From Syntrophomonadaceae bacterium (GTDB taxonomy: Bacteria; Bacillota; Dethiobacteria; PWVN01), in contig SLHK01000010.1 in NCBI GenBank assembly GCA_007136165.1, positions 1 through 7,790 on the forward strand: a stretch of 7,790 bases of DNA. The letters run 5' to 3'. The notes beneath the pieces are model-generated. The model worked only from the letters and a program-made list of their open reading frames with translations, did no database searches and was not told the origin of the DNA. A program made the translations under genes and the position numbers. How positions within the stretch are numbered: the stretch's first letter is position 1; every line of letters starts with the position of its first letter. Shown piece after piece: positions 1-5,967 of the stretch.

Positions 1-2430
1 CAGGTCTATGAGGATTACAAGGCCCAGAGGAAGAAGGCCCCCGACGAACTGCGGGAGCAGATCCCCCTGGTCAAGGATATCCTGAGGGCCATGGACGTGG
101 AGATCCTGGAAGTCGAGGGCTATGAGGCCGACGACATCATCGGCACCTGCTGTGAAAAATCCGCCGCCCGGGGCATGGAATCCCTCATTGTCAGCGGGGA
201 CGGCGATGTGCTCCAGCTCATCTCCCCCCACACCCGGGTTGCCCTGGTGAAAAAGGGGATTTCCCAGTTCGAGCTGCTGGACCGGGAGGGCCTGCTGGGG
301 AAGATGGGCCTTCTGCCGGAGCAGGTGGTGGATTACAAGGCCCTTAAGGGGGATTCCTCCGACAATATTCCCGGGGTTCCCGGCATCGGGGACAAAACAG
401 CCCTGAAGCTTCTGCAGCAGTTTCCCACCCTGGAGGAAATATTGGACAACAGCCATGCCGTAGCGGGGGAGAGGGTGCGGAACAACCTGAAAACCTACCG
501 GGAACAGGCCCTTCTCAGCAAGGAACTGGCCACCATCTGCCGCCGGGTTCCCCTGGAATTTTCCCTGGACAGGTTTAAGACAAAGGAGATTTACTCCCAA
601 AAGGTTAAGGGACTTTTTCAGGAGCTGGAATTTACTTCCCTTATGGACAGGCTCGCCTTTGAAAATCAGGGTGAACCTGCGAAAGTTGAAGGGCCAAAAG
701 GGGTGGAAGTTAAAGAGGCGGGGAGAAAGGAACTGGAGGGGAAGGTGAAGGCGGGGGCGCCTTTATTCCTCCTCTTTAGCCATCAGCCGGGCAAAGGCGC
801 CGCCTGGAAAAAGGAGCCCCGGGGAATGGCTCTTTTCCAGGGAGGGGAAGGCTTTTATATCCCCCTGGATGAAGGAAAGGGGGGGGAACTGCTTTCCCTG
901 CTCCAGCCGGTCCTGGAAGACCCTGCCACGCCTAAAATTACCACCCTGGGGAAGGACGCCCTCCATTACCTGGCAGGCCGGGGCATCATCCTGAAGGGGC
1001 TGGCCTTTGATGCAGGCATTGCCGCCTATTTATTGGACCCCACCCGGAAGGATTTTTCCCTGCCGGCTTTGAGCCGGGATTTTCTGCAGGTTTCCCTGGC
1101 CCCGGAGGAGGCGGAAGGCCTGCCCCCCGGCGTCGGCCTCCACCTGCTGAAAGAGCTTTACGGCGTACTGCAGAAAAACCTGGCTGACCTGGGGATGGAG
1201 GAACTCTTTTACCGGATGGAGCTTCCCTTAATCCAGGTCCTCTCCGCCATGGAGCGCCAGGGGGTTAAAATGGACGGCAGCATCCTCGCGGCCATGGGGA
1301 AGGAAATCAAGGAGAAAGAAGATGCCTTGAGGGAGGACATATACGCCCTGGCCGGCGAAACCTTCAACATAAATTCTCCCGTGCAGCTGCGGGAGATCCT
1401 CTTCAAAAAACTAGGGCTTCCCGTCCTGAAAAAAACCAAAACAGGGCCCTCCACCGATGCCTCAGTCCTGGAAGAGCTGGCAGGGCGCCATGAAATTGTG
1501 GCCAAAATCCTCCAGCTCAGGTACCGGTTCAAACTGAGGACCACTTATGTGGAGGGGCTTTTAAACTTAATAGACCCGCAAACAGGGAAAATACATACCA
1601 CCTACAACCAGACGGTTACGGCCACGGGCCGCCTCAGCAGTACGGGGCCGAACCTGCAGAACATCCCCATAAGACAGGAAGAAGGGCGGCTGATCCGCCG
1701 GGCCTTCACCCCCTCCCGGGAGGGCTGGGCGCTGCTGGCGGCGGACTATTCCCAGATTGAGCTGCGGCTTTTGGCCCACCTTTCCCGGGACGAGGGGCTC
1801 ACCCTGGCTTTTCACCAGGGGGAAGATATCCACCGCAAGACAGCCTCGGAAGTCTGGCACGTCCCCCTGTCCCAGGTGACGGGCGACATGCGCAGCGGGG
1901 CTAAAGCCATAAATTTTGGCATCATCTACGGGATGAGCGACTACGGCCTCTCCCAGGCTTTGAACATCAGCCGCGAGGAAGCGGGGGATTTTATCCGGCG
2001 CTACTTTCAGAGATACCCCCGGGTAAAGCAGTACATGAACGAGACCATCGAGAAGGCCAGGAAGGACGGTTTTGTCACCACCCTCCTGAAGCGGAGGCGC
2101 TACCTGCCCGATATAAACCACAAGAACTTCAACCTGCGGAGCTTTTCCGAGCGGATGGCCATCAACACCCCCATCCAGGGAACGGCAGCAGATATTATCA
2201 AGATGGCCATGGTAAAGATGGCCCAGGGCCTGGCCCGGGAAGGGCTGGCAGCCCGCATGCTCCTGCAGGTCCATGACGAACTGGTCTTTGAGGTGCCGGA
2301 AGGAGAACTGGAGGAAAGCGCCCTCCTGATCCGGGAGGTTATGGAGAAGGTCATCAACAACCTGGCGGTGCCCCTTTCCGTGGACATAAAATACGGGCCC
2401 AACTGGCTGGATATGCAGCCCCTGGGCTGA
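1..2430 (+). CDS. polA: DNA polymerase I, 5'-partial (N-terminus outside window)
   Basis: DNA polymerase I fills gaps in excision repair and removes RNA primers. The frame is open from base 1, and its first residues (QVYEDYKAQRKKAPDELREQ) match the family interior, so about 70 N-terminal residues are missing; 809 are present. The 5'-nuclease domain shows EADD (E42, D44, D45), SGDGD (D67, D69) and a helix-hairpin-helix at about 117-130. The central 3'-5' exonuclease-like domain (about 230-400) has lost the acidic DxE motif: the expected site reads PLFLLFS near residue 254, and only the later Asp (D337) remains. It is therefore probably not a proofreader, as in Bacillus and Thermus Pol I. The polymerase domain is intact: motif A DYSQIELR (D582), motif B with R631, K635 and F639 (a Phe at the ddNTP-discriminating position), and motif C VHDE (D759). 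The TGA stop lies 16 nt before mutM, suggesting co-transcription. The internal ATG at 91 is not the true start. Confidence 0.97.
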   Translation, partial: QVYEDYKAQRKKAPDELREQIPLVKDILRAMDVEILEVEGYEADDIIGTCCEKSAARGMESLIVSGDGDVLQLISPHTRVALVKKGISQFELLDREGLLGKMGLLPEQVVDYKALKGDSSDNIPGVPGIGDKTALKLLQQFPTLEEILDNSHAVAGERVRNNLKTYREQALLSKELATICRRVPLEFSLDRFKTKEIYSQKVKGLFQELEFTSLMDRLAFENQGEPAKVEGPKGVEVKEAGRKELEGKVKAGAPLFLLFSHQPGKGAAWKKEPRGMALFQGGEGFYIPLDEGKGGELLSLLQPVLEDPATPKITTLGKDALHYLAGRGIILKGLAFDAGIAAYLLDPTRKDFSLPALSRDFLQVSLAPEEAEGLPPGVGLHLLKELYGVLQKNLADLGMEELFYRMELPLIQVLSAMERQGVKMDGSILAAMGKEIKEKEDALREDIYALAGETFNINSPVQLREILFKKLGLPVLKKTKTGPSTDASVLEELAGRHEIVAKILQLRYRFKLRTTYVEGLLNLIDPQTGKIHTTYNQTVTATGRLSSTGPNLQNIPIRQEEGRLIRRAFTPSREGWALLAADYSQIELRLLAHLSRDEGLTLAFHQGEDIHRKTASEVWHVPLSQVTGDMRSGAKAINFGIIYGMSDYGLSQALNISREEAGDFIRRYFQRYPRVKQYMNETIEKARKDGFVTTLLKRRRYLPDINHKNFNLRSFSERMAINTPIQGTAADIIKMAMVKMAQGLAREGLAARMLLQVHDELVFEVPEGELEESALLIREVMEKVINNLAVPLSVDIKYGPNWLDMQPLG

Positions 2431-2446
2431 CGGAGGAGGGTTTCAG

Positions 2447-3280
2447 GTGCCCGAGCTGCCGGAAGTGGAAACCATACGCAGGGATTTGCAAAAGCTTTTG
2501 CCGGGCAGGGTCATAAGAGATGTGAACCTTTATTTTCAGGGGTTTGTCAAATACCCCTCCCCCGGGGAATTTATCGCCCGGTTGAGGGGGAAAAAAATAC
2601 TGAAAACCGGAAGGAGAGGCAAATACCTCTTCCTTTATTTATCCGGGGGCTTCAGGCTGGTGGTGCACCTGAGGATGACGGGGCGCCTCCTGTACTATCC
2701 GGAAACCACGCCGCCCACCAGCCATACCCGCGGGGTTTTTCTTTTTAGCGGCGGGGATGAGCTCCACTTTCATGATGTGCGCAAGTTTGGCACCATGTGG
2801 CTGGTCAAGGGGGAGGACATCTCCCGGGTGGGGGGGCTGCAGGGCCTGGGCCCCGAACCCCTGGAGGCGGAATTTACGCCCGCCTTCCTCCATGGCCGCT
2901 GCCAAAAAACGGGAAGGCCCTTGAAAAGCCTTCTCCTTTCCCAGGAGGCGGCGGCGGGCATCGGCAACATCTATGCCGATGAGGCCCTTTTTAAGGCGGG
3001 CCTCAGCCCGGACCGCCGGGCTGACTCCTTAAACCTGGAGGAGGCAAAAAAGCTCTGGGCCGCCGTCAGGCAGGTCCTGCAGGAAGGGATTTTGGCCCGG
3101 GGCACCAGCAGGAGGGATTACCTGGATGCCGGCGGCAGGGCCGGTTCTTACCAGGAGTGCCTCCGGGTTTACGGCCGCAAAGGGCAGGAGTGCCCCCACT
3201 GCCGCTGTGTTATTGAAAGAATAACCATCGCCGGCAGGAGTTCCCATTTCTGCCCCGCCTGCCAGCCCCGGCGCCCTTAA
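2447..3280 (+). CDS. mutM: Formamidopyrimidine-DNA glycosylase (Fpg/MutM)
   Basis: MutM is a bifunctional glycosylase and AP lyase that removes 8-oxoguanine and ring-opened purines from oxidised DNA. The 277-aa product has the family's usual length. It starts at GTG with GGAGGAGG at 2432-2439. After removal of the initiator Met, the catalytic Pro2-Glu3 (PELPEVET) is exposed. K59 lies in the RGKYL strand. M77, R112 and F114 match the triad that fills the void left by the flipped base. GIGNIYADEAL (171-181) carries the conserved Asn174. The C-terminal zinc finger has C249, C252, C269 and C272 in the standard C-x2-C-x16-C-x2-C spacing, with R264 in the finger loop. It lies 16 nt downstream of polA, which fits a base-excision-repair operon in which Pol I fills the gap MutM creates. 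No residue expected for function is missing. Confidence 0.97.
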   Translation: MPELPEVETIRRDLQKLLPGRVIRDVNLYFQGFVKYPSPGEFIARLRGKKILKTGRRGKYLFLYLSGGFRLVVHLRMTGRLLYYPETTPPTSHTRGVFLFSGGDELHFHDVRKFGTMWLVKGEDISRVGGLQGLGPEPLEAEFTPAFLHGRCQKTGRPLKSLLLSQEAAAGIGNIYADEALFKAGLSPDRRADSLNLEEAKKLWAAVRQVLQEGILARGTSRRDYLDAGGRAGSYQECLRVYGRKGQECPHCRCVIERITIAGRSSHFCPACQPRRP

Positions 3281-3308
3281 AAGAAACTGTTAGACAGGCA
3301 CGCTTTCA

Positions 3309-3352
3309 TGCTGCTCCCATAATATGTACTAAAATCTCTAAAGGGGGCAGCA
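3309..3352 (+). promoter_or_regulatory. Leader hairpin covering the ytaF ribosome binding site, with sigma-G-like -10
   Basis: TGCTGCTCCC (3309-3318) can pair with GGGGGCAGCA (3343-3352), giving ten base pairs including one G-U. The right arm contains the only purine-rich ribosome binding site of ytaF (AAGGGGG, 3341-3347), so the fold would hide it. The 24-nt AT-rich loop begins next to CATAATA (3318-3324), a full match to the forespore sigma-G -10 consensus CATNHTA, but no convincing -35 is seen 17-18 nt upstream. If transcription started just after this -10, the left arm would be absent from the mRNA and the site would be open. Read-through mRNA from polA-mutM would carry the hairpin. This is inference from base pairing only. 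Confidence 0.35.
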
Positions 3353-3356
3353 GAGT

Positions 3357-3962
3357 TTGGAGTTCTTGTCATCTTTTCTGCTGGCGGCAGCCGTCAGTAT
3401 CGACGGCCTGGGGGCAGGTTTCTCCTACGGTGTACGCAATCTCTACGTGCCTATCTTGTCCCTCCTCATTGTCAGCATTTCCTCTTCCATAGCCCTCCTG
3501 GCGGCCATGTTTATGGGCCGTTCCATGGCATCTTTTTTCTCCCCCTATATAGCTTCCCTGGTGGGAGGGAGCATTCTCATTCTGGTGGGATGCTACATAA
3601 TCTGGAACGCGTCCCGGGAGGAGGCTGCCGGCCGGGAAGTACATAAAACCAGGACCTCTTTACGGAGCCTTCTGCGGGAGCCGGAGAAGGCGGACTTTGA
3701 CAGTTCCGGTTCCATCAGTGCCGGCGAAGCCGCCGTCCTGGGCGTGGCCCTGGCCATGGATGCCTTCGGCGCCGGGTTCGGTGCTGCCATGGCGGGGTAC
3801 TCGCCCGTGATGACCTGTTTGCTGGTGGGTGTTTGCAAGCTTTTATTCGTGACGGGGGGCGTCTCCCTGGGGAAAAAATACGCCAAAAGCCTGGACAGCA
3901 GCAAAGCTTCCTGGCTGGCAGGAGGGGTATTGATAATTCTGGGAGTTATCAATATAATATAA
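3357..3962 (+). CDS. ytaF: Sporulation membrane protein YtaF (MntP-like superfamily)
   Basis: This 201-aa polytopic membrane protein is of the YtaF family, which is made during sporulation and is related to the MntP manganese exporters; its exact substrate is not settled. It starts at TTG 3357, about 9 nt after AAGGGGG. About six hydrophobic segments are visible (near 4-22, 32-54, 62-84, 125-147, 150-171 and 184-201). The two halves repeat: AAVSIDGLGAGF (11-22) and ALAMDAFGAGF (131-141) each place an Asp (D16, D135) inside the membrane followed by a glycine-rich turn. Between the halves, the loop DFDSSGSISAGE (113-124) fits the twelve positions of an EF-hand calcium loop. It sits 76 nt after mutM and 38 nt before coaE. 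The family call is firm; transport of a metal ion is inferred from the superfamily. Confidence 0.9.
   Translation: MEFLSSFLLAAAVSIDGLGAGFSYGVRNLYVPILSLLIVSISSSIALLAAMFMGRSMASFFSPYIASLVGGSILILVGCYIIWNASREEAAGREVHKTRTSLRSLLREPEKADFDSSGSISAGEAAVLGVALAMDAFGAGFGAAMAGYSPVMTCLLVGVCKLLFVTGGVSLGKKYAKSLDSSKASWLAGGVLIILGVINII
3693..3728 (+). other. EF-hand-like loop within YtaF
   Basis: Residues 113-124 read DFDSSGSISAGE. Ligand positions 1, 3, 5, 9 and 12 are Asp, Asp, Ser, Ser and Glu, with Gly at 6 and Ile at 8, as in a canonical EF-hand loop. The residue after the loop is Ala rather than a bulky hydrophobic one. The loop lies in the hydrophilic linker between the two membrane halves. Metal binding is an inference from the pattern. 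The family as I know it carries a similar Asp-rich linker, so this is probably a conserved trait rather than a local oddity. Confidence 0.55.
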
Positions 3963-4000
3963 GAGTCCTTTGCAAAAAAACTCTCCAGGGGGAGATGAGA

Positions 4001-4600
4001 ATGCAGGTAGTGGGGCTGACGGGCGGCATAGCCACGGGTAAGAGTACCGTGGCCGCTGTTTTTCAACGAATGGATTGCGCCATAATCGATGCGGACCGTA
4101 TTGCCCGGGAAATTGTCCGACCCGGATCTCCCGGCCTTGAAGCCCTCTGCCGCCAGTTTGGCAGGGGAATCCTGGATGAGGCCGGGGGATTAAACCGGTC
4201 TGCCCTGGGAAAAATAGTTTTTCGAAACCCCGTCCTGCGGGACCGGCTCAATGAGCTTTTGCACCCCCCCATCCTCGCCAGGATTGATGCCGCCCTAAAG
4301 GCTTACCGGCAGGAGGGAAGGGATATGGTCATTCTGGATGCCCCGCTGCTTTTTGAGACAGGCCTTAATGCCAGGACCGATGCTGTAGTTGTGGTCTATG
4401 CCGGCGAAGAGGTGCAGCTAAAACGCCTCATGGAGAGGGATGGGCTTACCCGGGAAGAAGCCGCCCTGCGCATCGCCTCCCAGATGCCCCTGCAGGAAAA
4501 GGTGAGGCGGGCGGACTTCGTCATCGATAACGGGGGAGGGCTTCCGGCAACGGAGGAGCAAGCTAAAGAAGTTTTAAAGAAGCTTAAGGAAAAAGGATGA
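4001..4600 (+). CDS. coaE: Dephospho-CoA kinase
   Basis: CoaE phosphorylates the 3'-hydroxyl of dephospho-CoA with ATP, the last step of coenzyme A synthesis in the cytoplasm. The chosen ATG at 4001 lies 6 nt after AGGGGGAG (3987-3994) and gives MQVVGLTGG, the standard family N-terminus, and 199 aa, the usual length. An in-frame ATG at 3995 touches the ribosome binding site, and an open frame reaching back to 3833 only overlaps ytaF. Visible motifs are the P-loop GGIATGKST (8-16), the substrate-binding IDADRIARE (29-37), LDAPLLFETG (112-121), the RDGLTREEA lid segment (146-154) and ADFVIDN (171-177). It follows ytaF by 38 nt and precedes a lytic transglycosylase, so it is probably in the same transcript. 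This placement looks positional rather than functional. Confidence 0.96.
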   Translation: MQVVGLTGGIATGKSTVAAVFQRMDCAIIDADRIAREIVRPGSPGLEALCRQFGRGILDEAGGLNRSALGKIVFRNPVLRDRLNELLHPPILARIDAALKAYRQEGRDMVILDAPLLFETGLNARTDAVVVVYAGEEVQLKRLMERDGLTREEAALRIASQMPLQEKVRRADFVIDNGGGLPATEEQAKEVLKKLKEKG

Positions 4601-4611
4601 GACAGGCTTAC

Positions 4612-4617
4612 GGAGGG
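4612..4617 (+). promoter_or_regulatory. Ribosome binding site deciding the transglycosylase start
   Basis: GGAGGG lies 6 nt before GTG 4624, an ideal spacing. This favours GTG 4624 over the in-frame ATG at 4597, which overlaps the coaE stop and has only a weaker TAAGGA upstream. The GTG start puts two lysines directly before the hydrophobic segment, as expected of a signal anchor. Confidence 0.65.
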
Positions 4618-4623
4618 ACACGG

Positions 4624-5184
4624 GTGAAATTTAAAAAGGGATTACTGCTGTTTTTGCTCCTTATGGCAATCCTCATGGTGGCCCAGGGAATTCTTCCCAA
4701 CCTCAGGAGGTTTGCATATCCTCTGCCTTACTACGAACATATGGCGGAGTCGGCTGCCCTCTACCAGGTGGACCCCTTCCTGGTGGCTGCCGTCATAAAG
4801 GTGGAAAGCAAATTTGACCCCGAGGCCCTGTCCCCCCGGGGAGCCCGGGGGCTCATGCAAATCATGCCCGCCACGGGCCGATGGGCCGCAGAGCAGATGG
4901 GCCTTAATGACTTTCAGGAAGACATGCTTTTTGACCCTGTCATTAATATCAAGATCGGCACCTGGTACCTGGCCAACCTGAAAGAAGAATTTAACGGCCG
5001 GCTGCCTTTGGTTATCGCTGCGTACAACGGCGGCCGGGGCAAGGTTAAAACCTGGCTGACAGAGGGTACCTGGGACGGAACCTACGAGGGAAGGGAAAAC
5101 ATCCCCTTTACAGAAACCAGGAACTTTTTACAAAGAGTCCTGGATAATTACGAGGAGTACCGCAACACCTACATCCGCCGGTAG
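4624..5184 (+). CDS. Membrane-anchored lytic transglycosylase (SLT domain)
   Basis: The product cleaves the MurNAc-GlcNAc bond of peptidoglycan, forming 1,6-anhydro-MurNAc, outside the cytoplasmic membrane. With the GTG start it has 186 aa: a short basic end (MKFKK), a hydrophobic signal anchor at about 6-24, a linker, then an SLT domain from about residue 40 to the end. The catalytic glutamate is E61 in IKVESKFDP. The family motifs GLMQIMPATG (76-85) and AAYNGG (132-137) follow, and the C-terminal ETRNFLQRVLDNYEEY is typical of small Firmicute SLT proteins. No LysM or other wall-binding domain is present. It lies 23 nt after coaE, or overlaps it by 4 nt if ATG 4597 is used. A role in growth or in spore cortex remodelling is possible, but nothing in the gene decides between them. 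Confidence 0.92.
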   Translation: MKFKKGLLLFLLLMAILMVAQGILPNLRRFAYPLPYYEHMAESAALYQVDPFLVAAVIKVESKFDPEALSPRGARGLMQIMPATGRWAAEQMGLNDFQEDMLFDPVINIKIGTWYLANLKEEFNGRLPLVIAAYNGGRGKVKTWLTEGTWDGTYEGRENIPFTETRNFLQRVLDNYEEYRNTYIRR

Positions 5185-5216
5185 CAGCAAAGGTAGCAAA
5201 CAGCAAAAGTAGCAAA
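5181..5216 (+). repeat. Short GTAGCA/GTAGCAAA direct repeats
   Basis: GTAGCA occurs at 5181-5186 and GTAGCAAA at 5193-5200 and 5209-5216, with further AGCAAA units between. The cluster begins at the transglycosylase stop codon and runs into the REP-like sequence. It is probably slippage-prone low-complexity DNA at the edge of an inserted element; no function is evident. Confidence 0.4.
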
Positions 5217-5218
5217 TT

Positions 5219-5289
5219 GGGACGGTTCGTTTTTGCCCCTATTAAAAAAGTAAGTTAACAAAAAGGCCTGACCCCCGTGTTAACTTACT
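5219..5289. repeat. REP-like intergenic sequence with inverted repeats
   Basis: This segment between the convergent transglycosylase and SASP genes has two parts. GGGACGGTTCGTTTTTGCCCC (5219-5239) has G-run and C-run ends that can pair loosely. AGTAAGTTAAC (5249-5259) and GTTAACTTACT (5279-5289) form a perfect 11-bp inverted repeat around a loop containing GGCCTGACCCCC. From memory, GGGACGGTTC and GGGGTCAGGC strings recur near IS200-like (TnpA-REP) transposases in many bacteria. That link is a recollection and not shown here. No transposase frame is present. Confidence 0.4.
5243..5289 (-). terminator. Possible terminator of the SASP transcript
   Basis: Read on the minus strand, the 11-bp stem starts 8 nt after the stop of the 58-aa SASP-like gene, and its right arm runs into six T residues (5249-5244). 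This resembles an intrinsic terminator. The stem is AT-rich and the loop is 19 nt, so strength is doubtful. On the plus strand it is followed only by CATTTTG, so it would serve the transglycosylase poorly. Confidence 0.4.
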
Positions 5290-5296
5290 CATTTTG

Positions 5297-5473
5297 TTAG
5301 TCTTTATCTATGATGGAGTCGTAGAAGGCGTTTCTTCCCTGGGAGCGGGTGTTGTCCTTGAACTTGTCGGGGGCTTCCAGGTTTGTTTGGTCAACGATTC
5401 CCAGTTCCCTGCTGATCTCGAACTTATATTTTTCCAGGGTATCCAGGTTAAAGCCCTTCTTTTTTTTCGCCAC
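5297..5473 (-). CDS. Small 58-aa SASP-like protein lacking the C-terminal DNA-binding motif
   Basis: The start is GTG 5473 with AAGGAGG at 5484-5490, 10 nt away; the stop is TAA. The 58 residues begin MAKKKKGFNLD, basic like SASPs of this group, followed by KFEISRELGI at 17-26. That segment matches the alpha/beta-type SASP protease site (K-x-E-I-x-x-E-L-G-I), which the germination protease GPR cuts after the Glu in true SASPs. The second conserved SASP block (GSVGG-x-M-x-K-x-L) is absent; the tail instead reads KFKDNTRSQGRNAFYDS and ends in acidic IIDKD. It lies 20 nt after the 107-aa SASP, has its own strong ribosome binding site, and is surely co-transcribed. It may be a diverged SASP, a GPR decoy or an amino-acid store. 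It is unlikely to bind DNA in the usual SASP way. It is too short to be a confident family member by eye. Confidence 0.72.
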   Translation of the reverse strand: MAKKKKGFNLDTLEKYKFEISRELGIVDQTNLEAPDKFKDNTRSQGRNAFYDSIIDKD

Positions 5474-5493
5474 GACAGGTTGTCCTCCTTTCG

Positions 5494-5817
5494 CTAACTC
5501 CCCTGATTTTTCATGTCCTCTTCCGCCAGGGTAATGAGTTTTTTTACCATCTGACCGCCGATTTTCCCCCCCATACGGCCTCCTACGGAACCACAGTCCT
5601 TTGAGGGTAAAGACTGCCAGCCCTGGTCATGAATCCTCTGGGAAAGGCCCAGTTCCGAGGCAATTTCTTCCTTGTGCTTATCCAATATTTCTTCAAAGGA
5701 GCGTCCGTCGCTGCCTTTCTGCACAATACCCAGTTCACCTGCGATTTCCATTTTGAAACTGTTCAGGGCCTGGATTGCTGCCGGGTTCAAAGGCCTTTTA
5801 TTTTTCCTGCGGGCCAT
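5494..5817 (-). CDS. Alpha/beta-type small acid-soluble spore protein with duplicated protease motif
   Basis: Alpha/beta SASPs coat spore DNA, shift it toward an A-like form and protect it from UV and heat; GPR degrades them at germination. ATG 5817 follows AAAGGAGGG (5825-5833) by 7 nt. The 107-aa product is long for the family (about 60-75 is usual, up to about 100 in Clostridia). After a basic start (MARRKNKRPLNPAA), it carries two GPR-type motifs, KMEIAGELGI (22-31) and KEEIASELGL (49-58), where one is normal. The C-terminal DNA-binding block is present but expanded: GSVGG (76-80) is followed by two more GG units (RMGG, KIGG) before QMVKKLITLAEE. A lone Cys (C75) precedes it. It is the first gene of a two-gene unit with the 58-aa protein. 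The family call rests on both conserved blocks; the effect of the duplication is unknown. Confidence 0.9.
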   Translation of the reverse strand: MARRKNKRPLNPAAIQALNSFKMEIAGELGIVQKGSDGRSFEEILDKHKEEIASELGLSQRIHDQGWQSLPSKDCGSVGGRMGGKIGGQMVKKLITLAEEDMKNQGS

Positions 5818-5857
5818 GGGACGACCCTCCTTTCTTTTTAATGGGATTTCTTACCCT

Positions 5858-5886
5858 TAGTTTTGGCCGGCGGCACCAACTTATAC
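5858..5886 (-). promoter_or_regulatory. Candidate forespore (sigma-F/sigma-G) promoter of the SASP unit
   Basis: On the minus strand GTATA (5886-5882) fits the -35 of sigma-F (GYWTA) and sigma-G (GHATR). After 14 nt comes GCCAAAACTA (5867-5858), nine of ten positions of the sigma-F -10 (GGNRANANTW). Spacing is one base shorter than usual. The transcript would start about 30-35 nt before the ATG. Forespore expression is what a SASP gene needs, but the match is moderate. Confidence 0.35.
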
Positions 5887-5917
5887 CCGTTAATATTTTA
5901 CTGAATGATATCAAAAA

Positions 5918-5952
5918 TCAAGAAAAGATAAGGCGTTTTGCAAACAGGCCTT
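5918..5952 (-). terminator. Intrinsic terminator after the yolD-like gene
   Basis: On the minus strand, starting 15 nt after the yolD-like stop, AAGGC-CT-GTTT-GCA-AAAC-GCCTT folds into a nine-pair stem with a 2-nt bulge and a GCA triloop, followed by ATCTTTTCTT. On the plus strand the same stem is followed by six T residues (5951-5956), so it could work in both directions. It would separate the SOS-type gene from the downstream spore-protein genes. Confidence 0.5.
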
Positions 5953-5967
5953 TTTTCTGCCACTGCT

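Noticed and set aside
1209..1544. A 111-codon minus-strand frame inside polA
   Set aside because: Shadow of the polymerase coding sequence with Ser/Arg-rich composition and no recognisable domain.
1567..2274. A 235-codon open frame on the minus strand inside polA
   Set aside because: It lies opposite conserved polymerase motifs, has no ribosome binding site, and its Pro/Gly/Val-rich translation is typical of the complement of a GC-rich gene.
3962..3984. AGAGT/ACTCT hairpin between ytaF and coaE as a terminator
   Set aside because: Only five pairs with a 13-nt loop and no T-run after it; coaE follows immediately in the same direction.
3833..4000. Longer coaE start inside ytaF
   Set aside because: It would add 56 residues unlike any CoaE N-terminus, and ATG 4001 has an ideal ribosome binding site and begins with the family sequence.
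5181..5220. CRISPR-like repeat array at the GTAGCAAA cluster
   Set aside because: Units are 6-8 bases with uneven spacing of 12-16, far too short for CRISPR repeats and spacers.
5294..5860. Several overlapping plus-strand frames of 60-70 codons
   Set aside because: They are complements of the two SASP-type genes, lack ribosome binding sites and show no family features; the minus strand has strong ribosome binding sites and SASP motifs.
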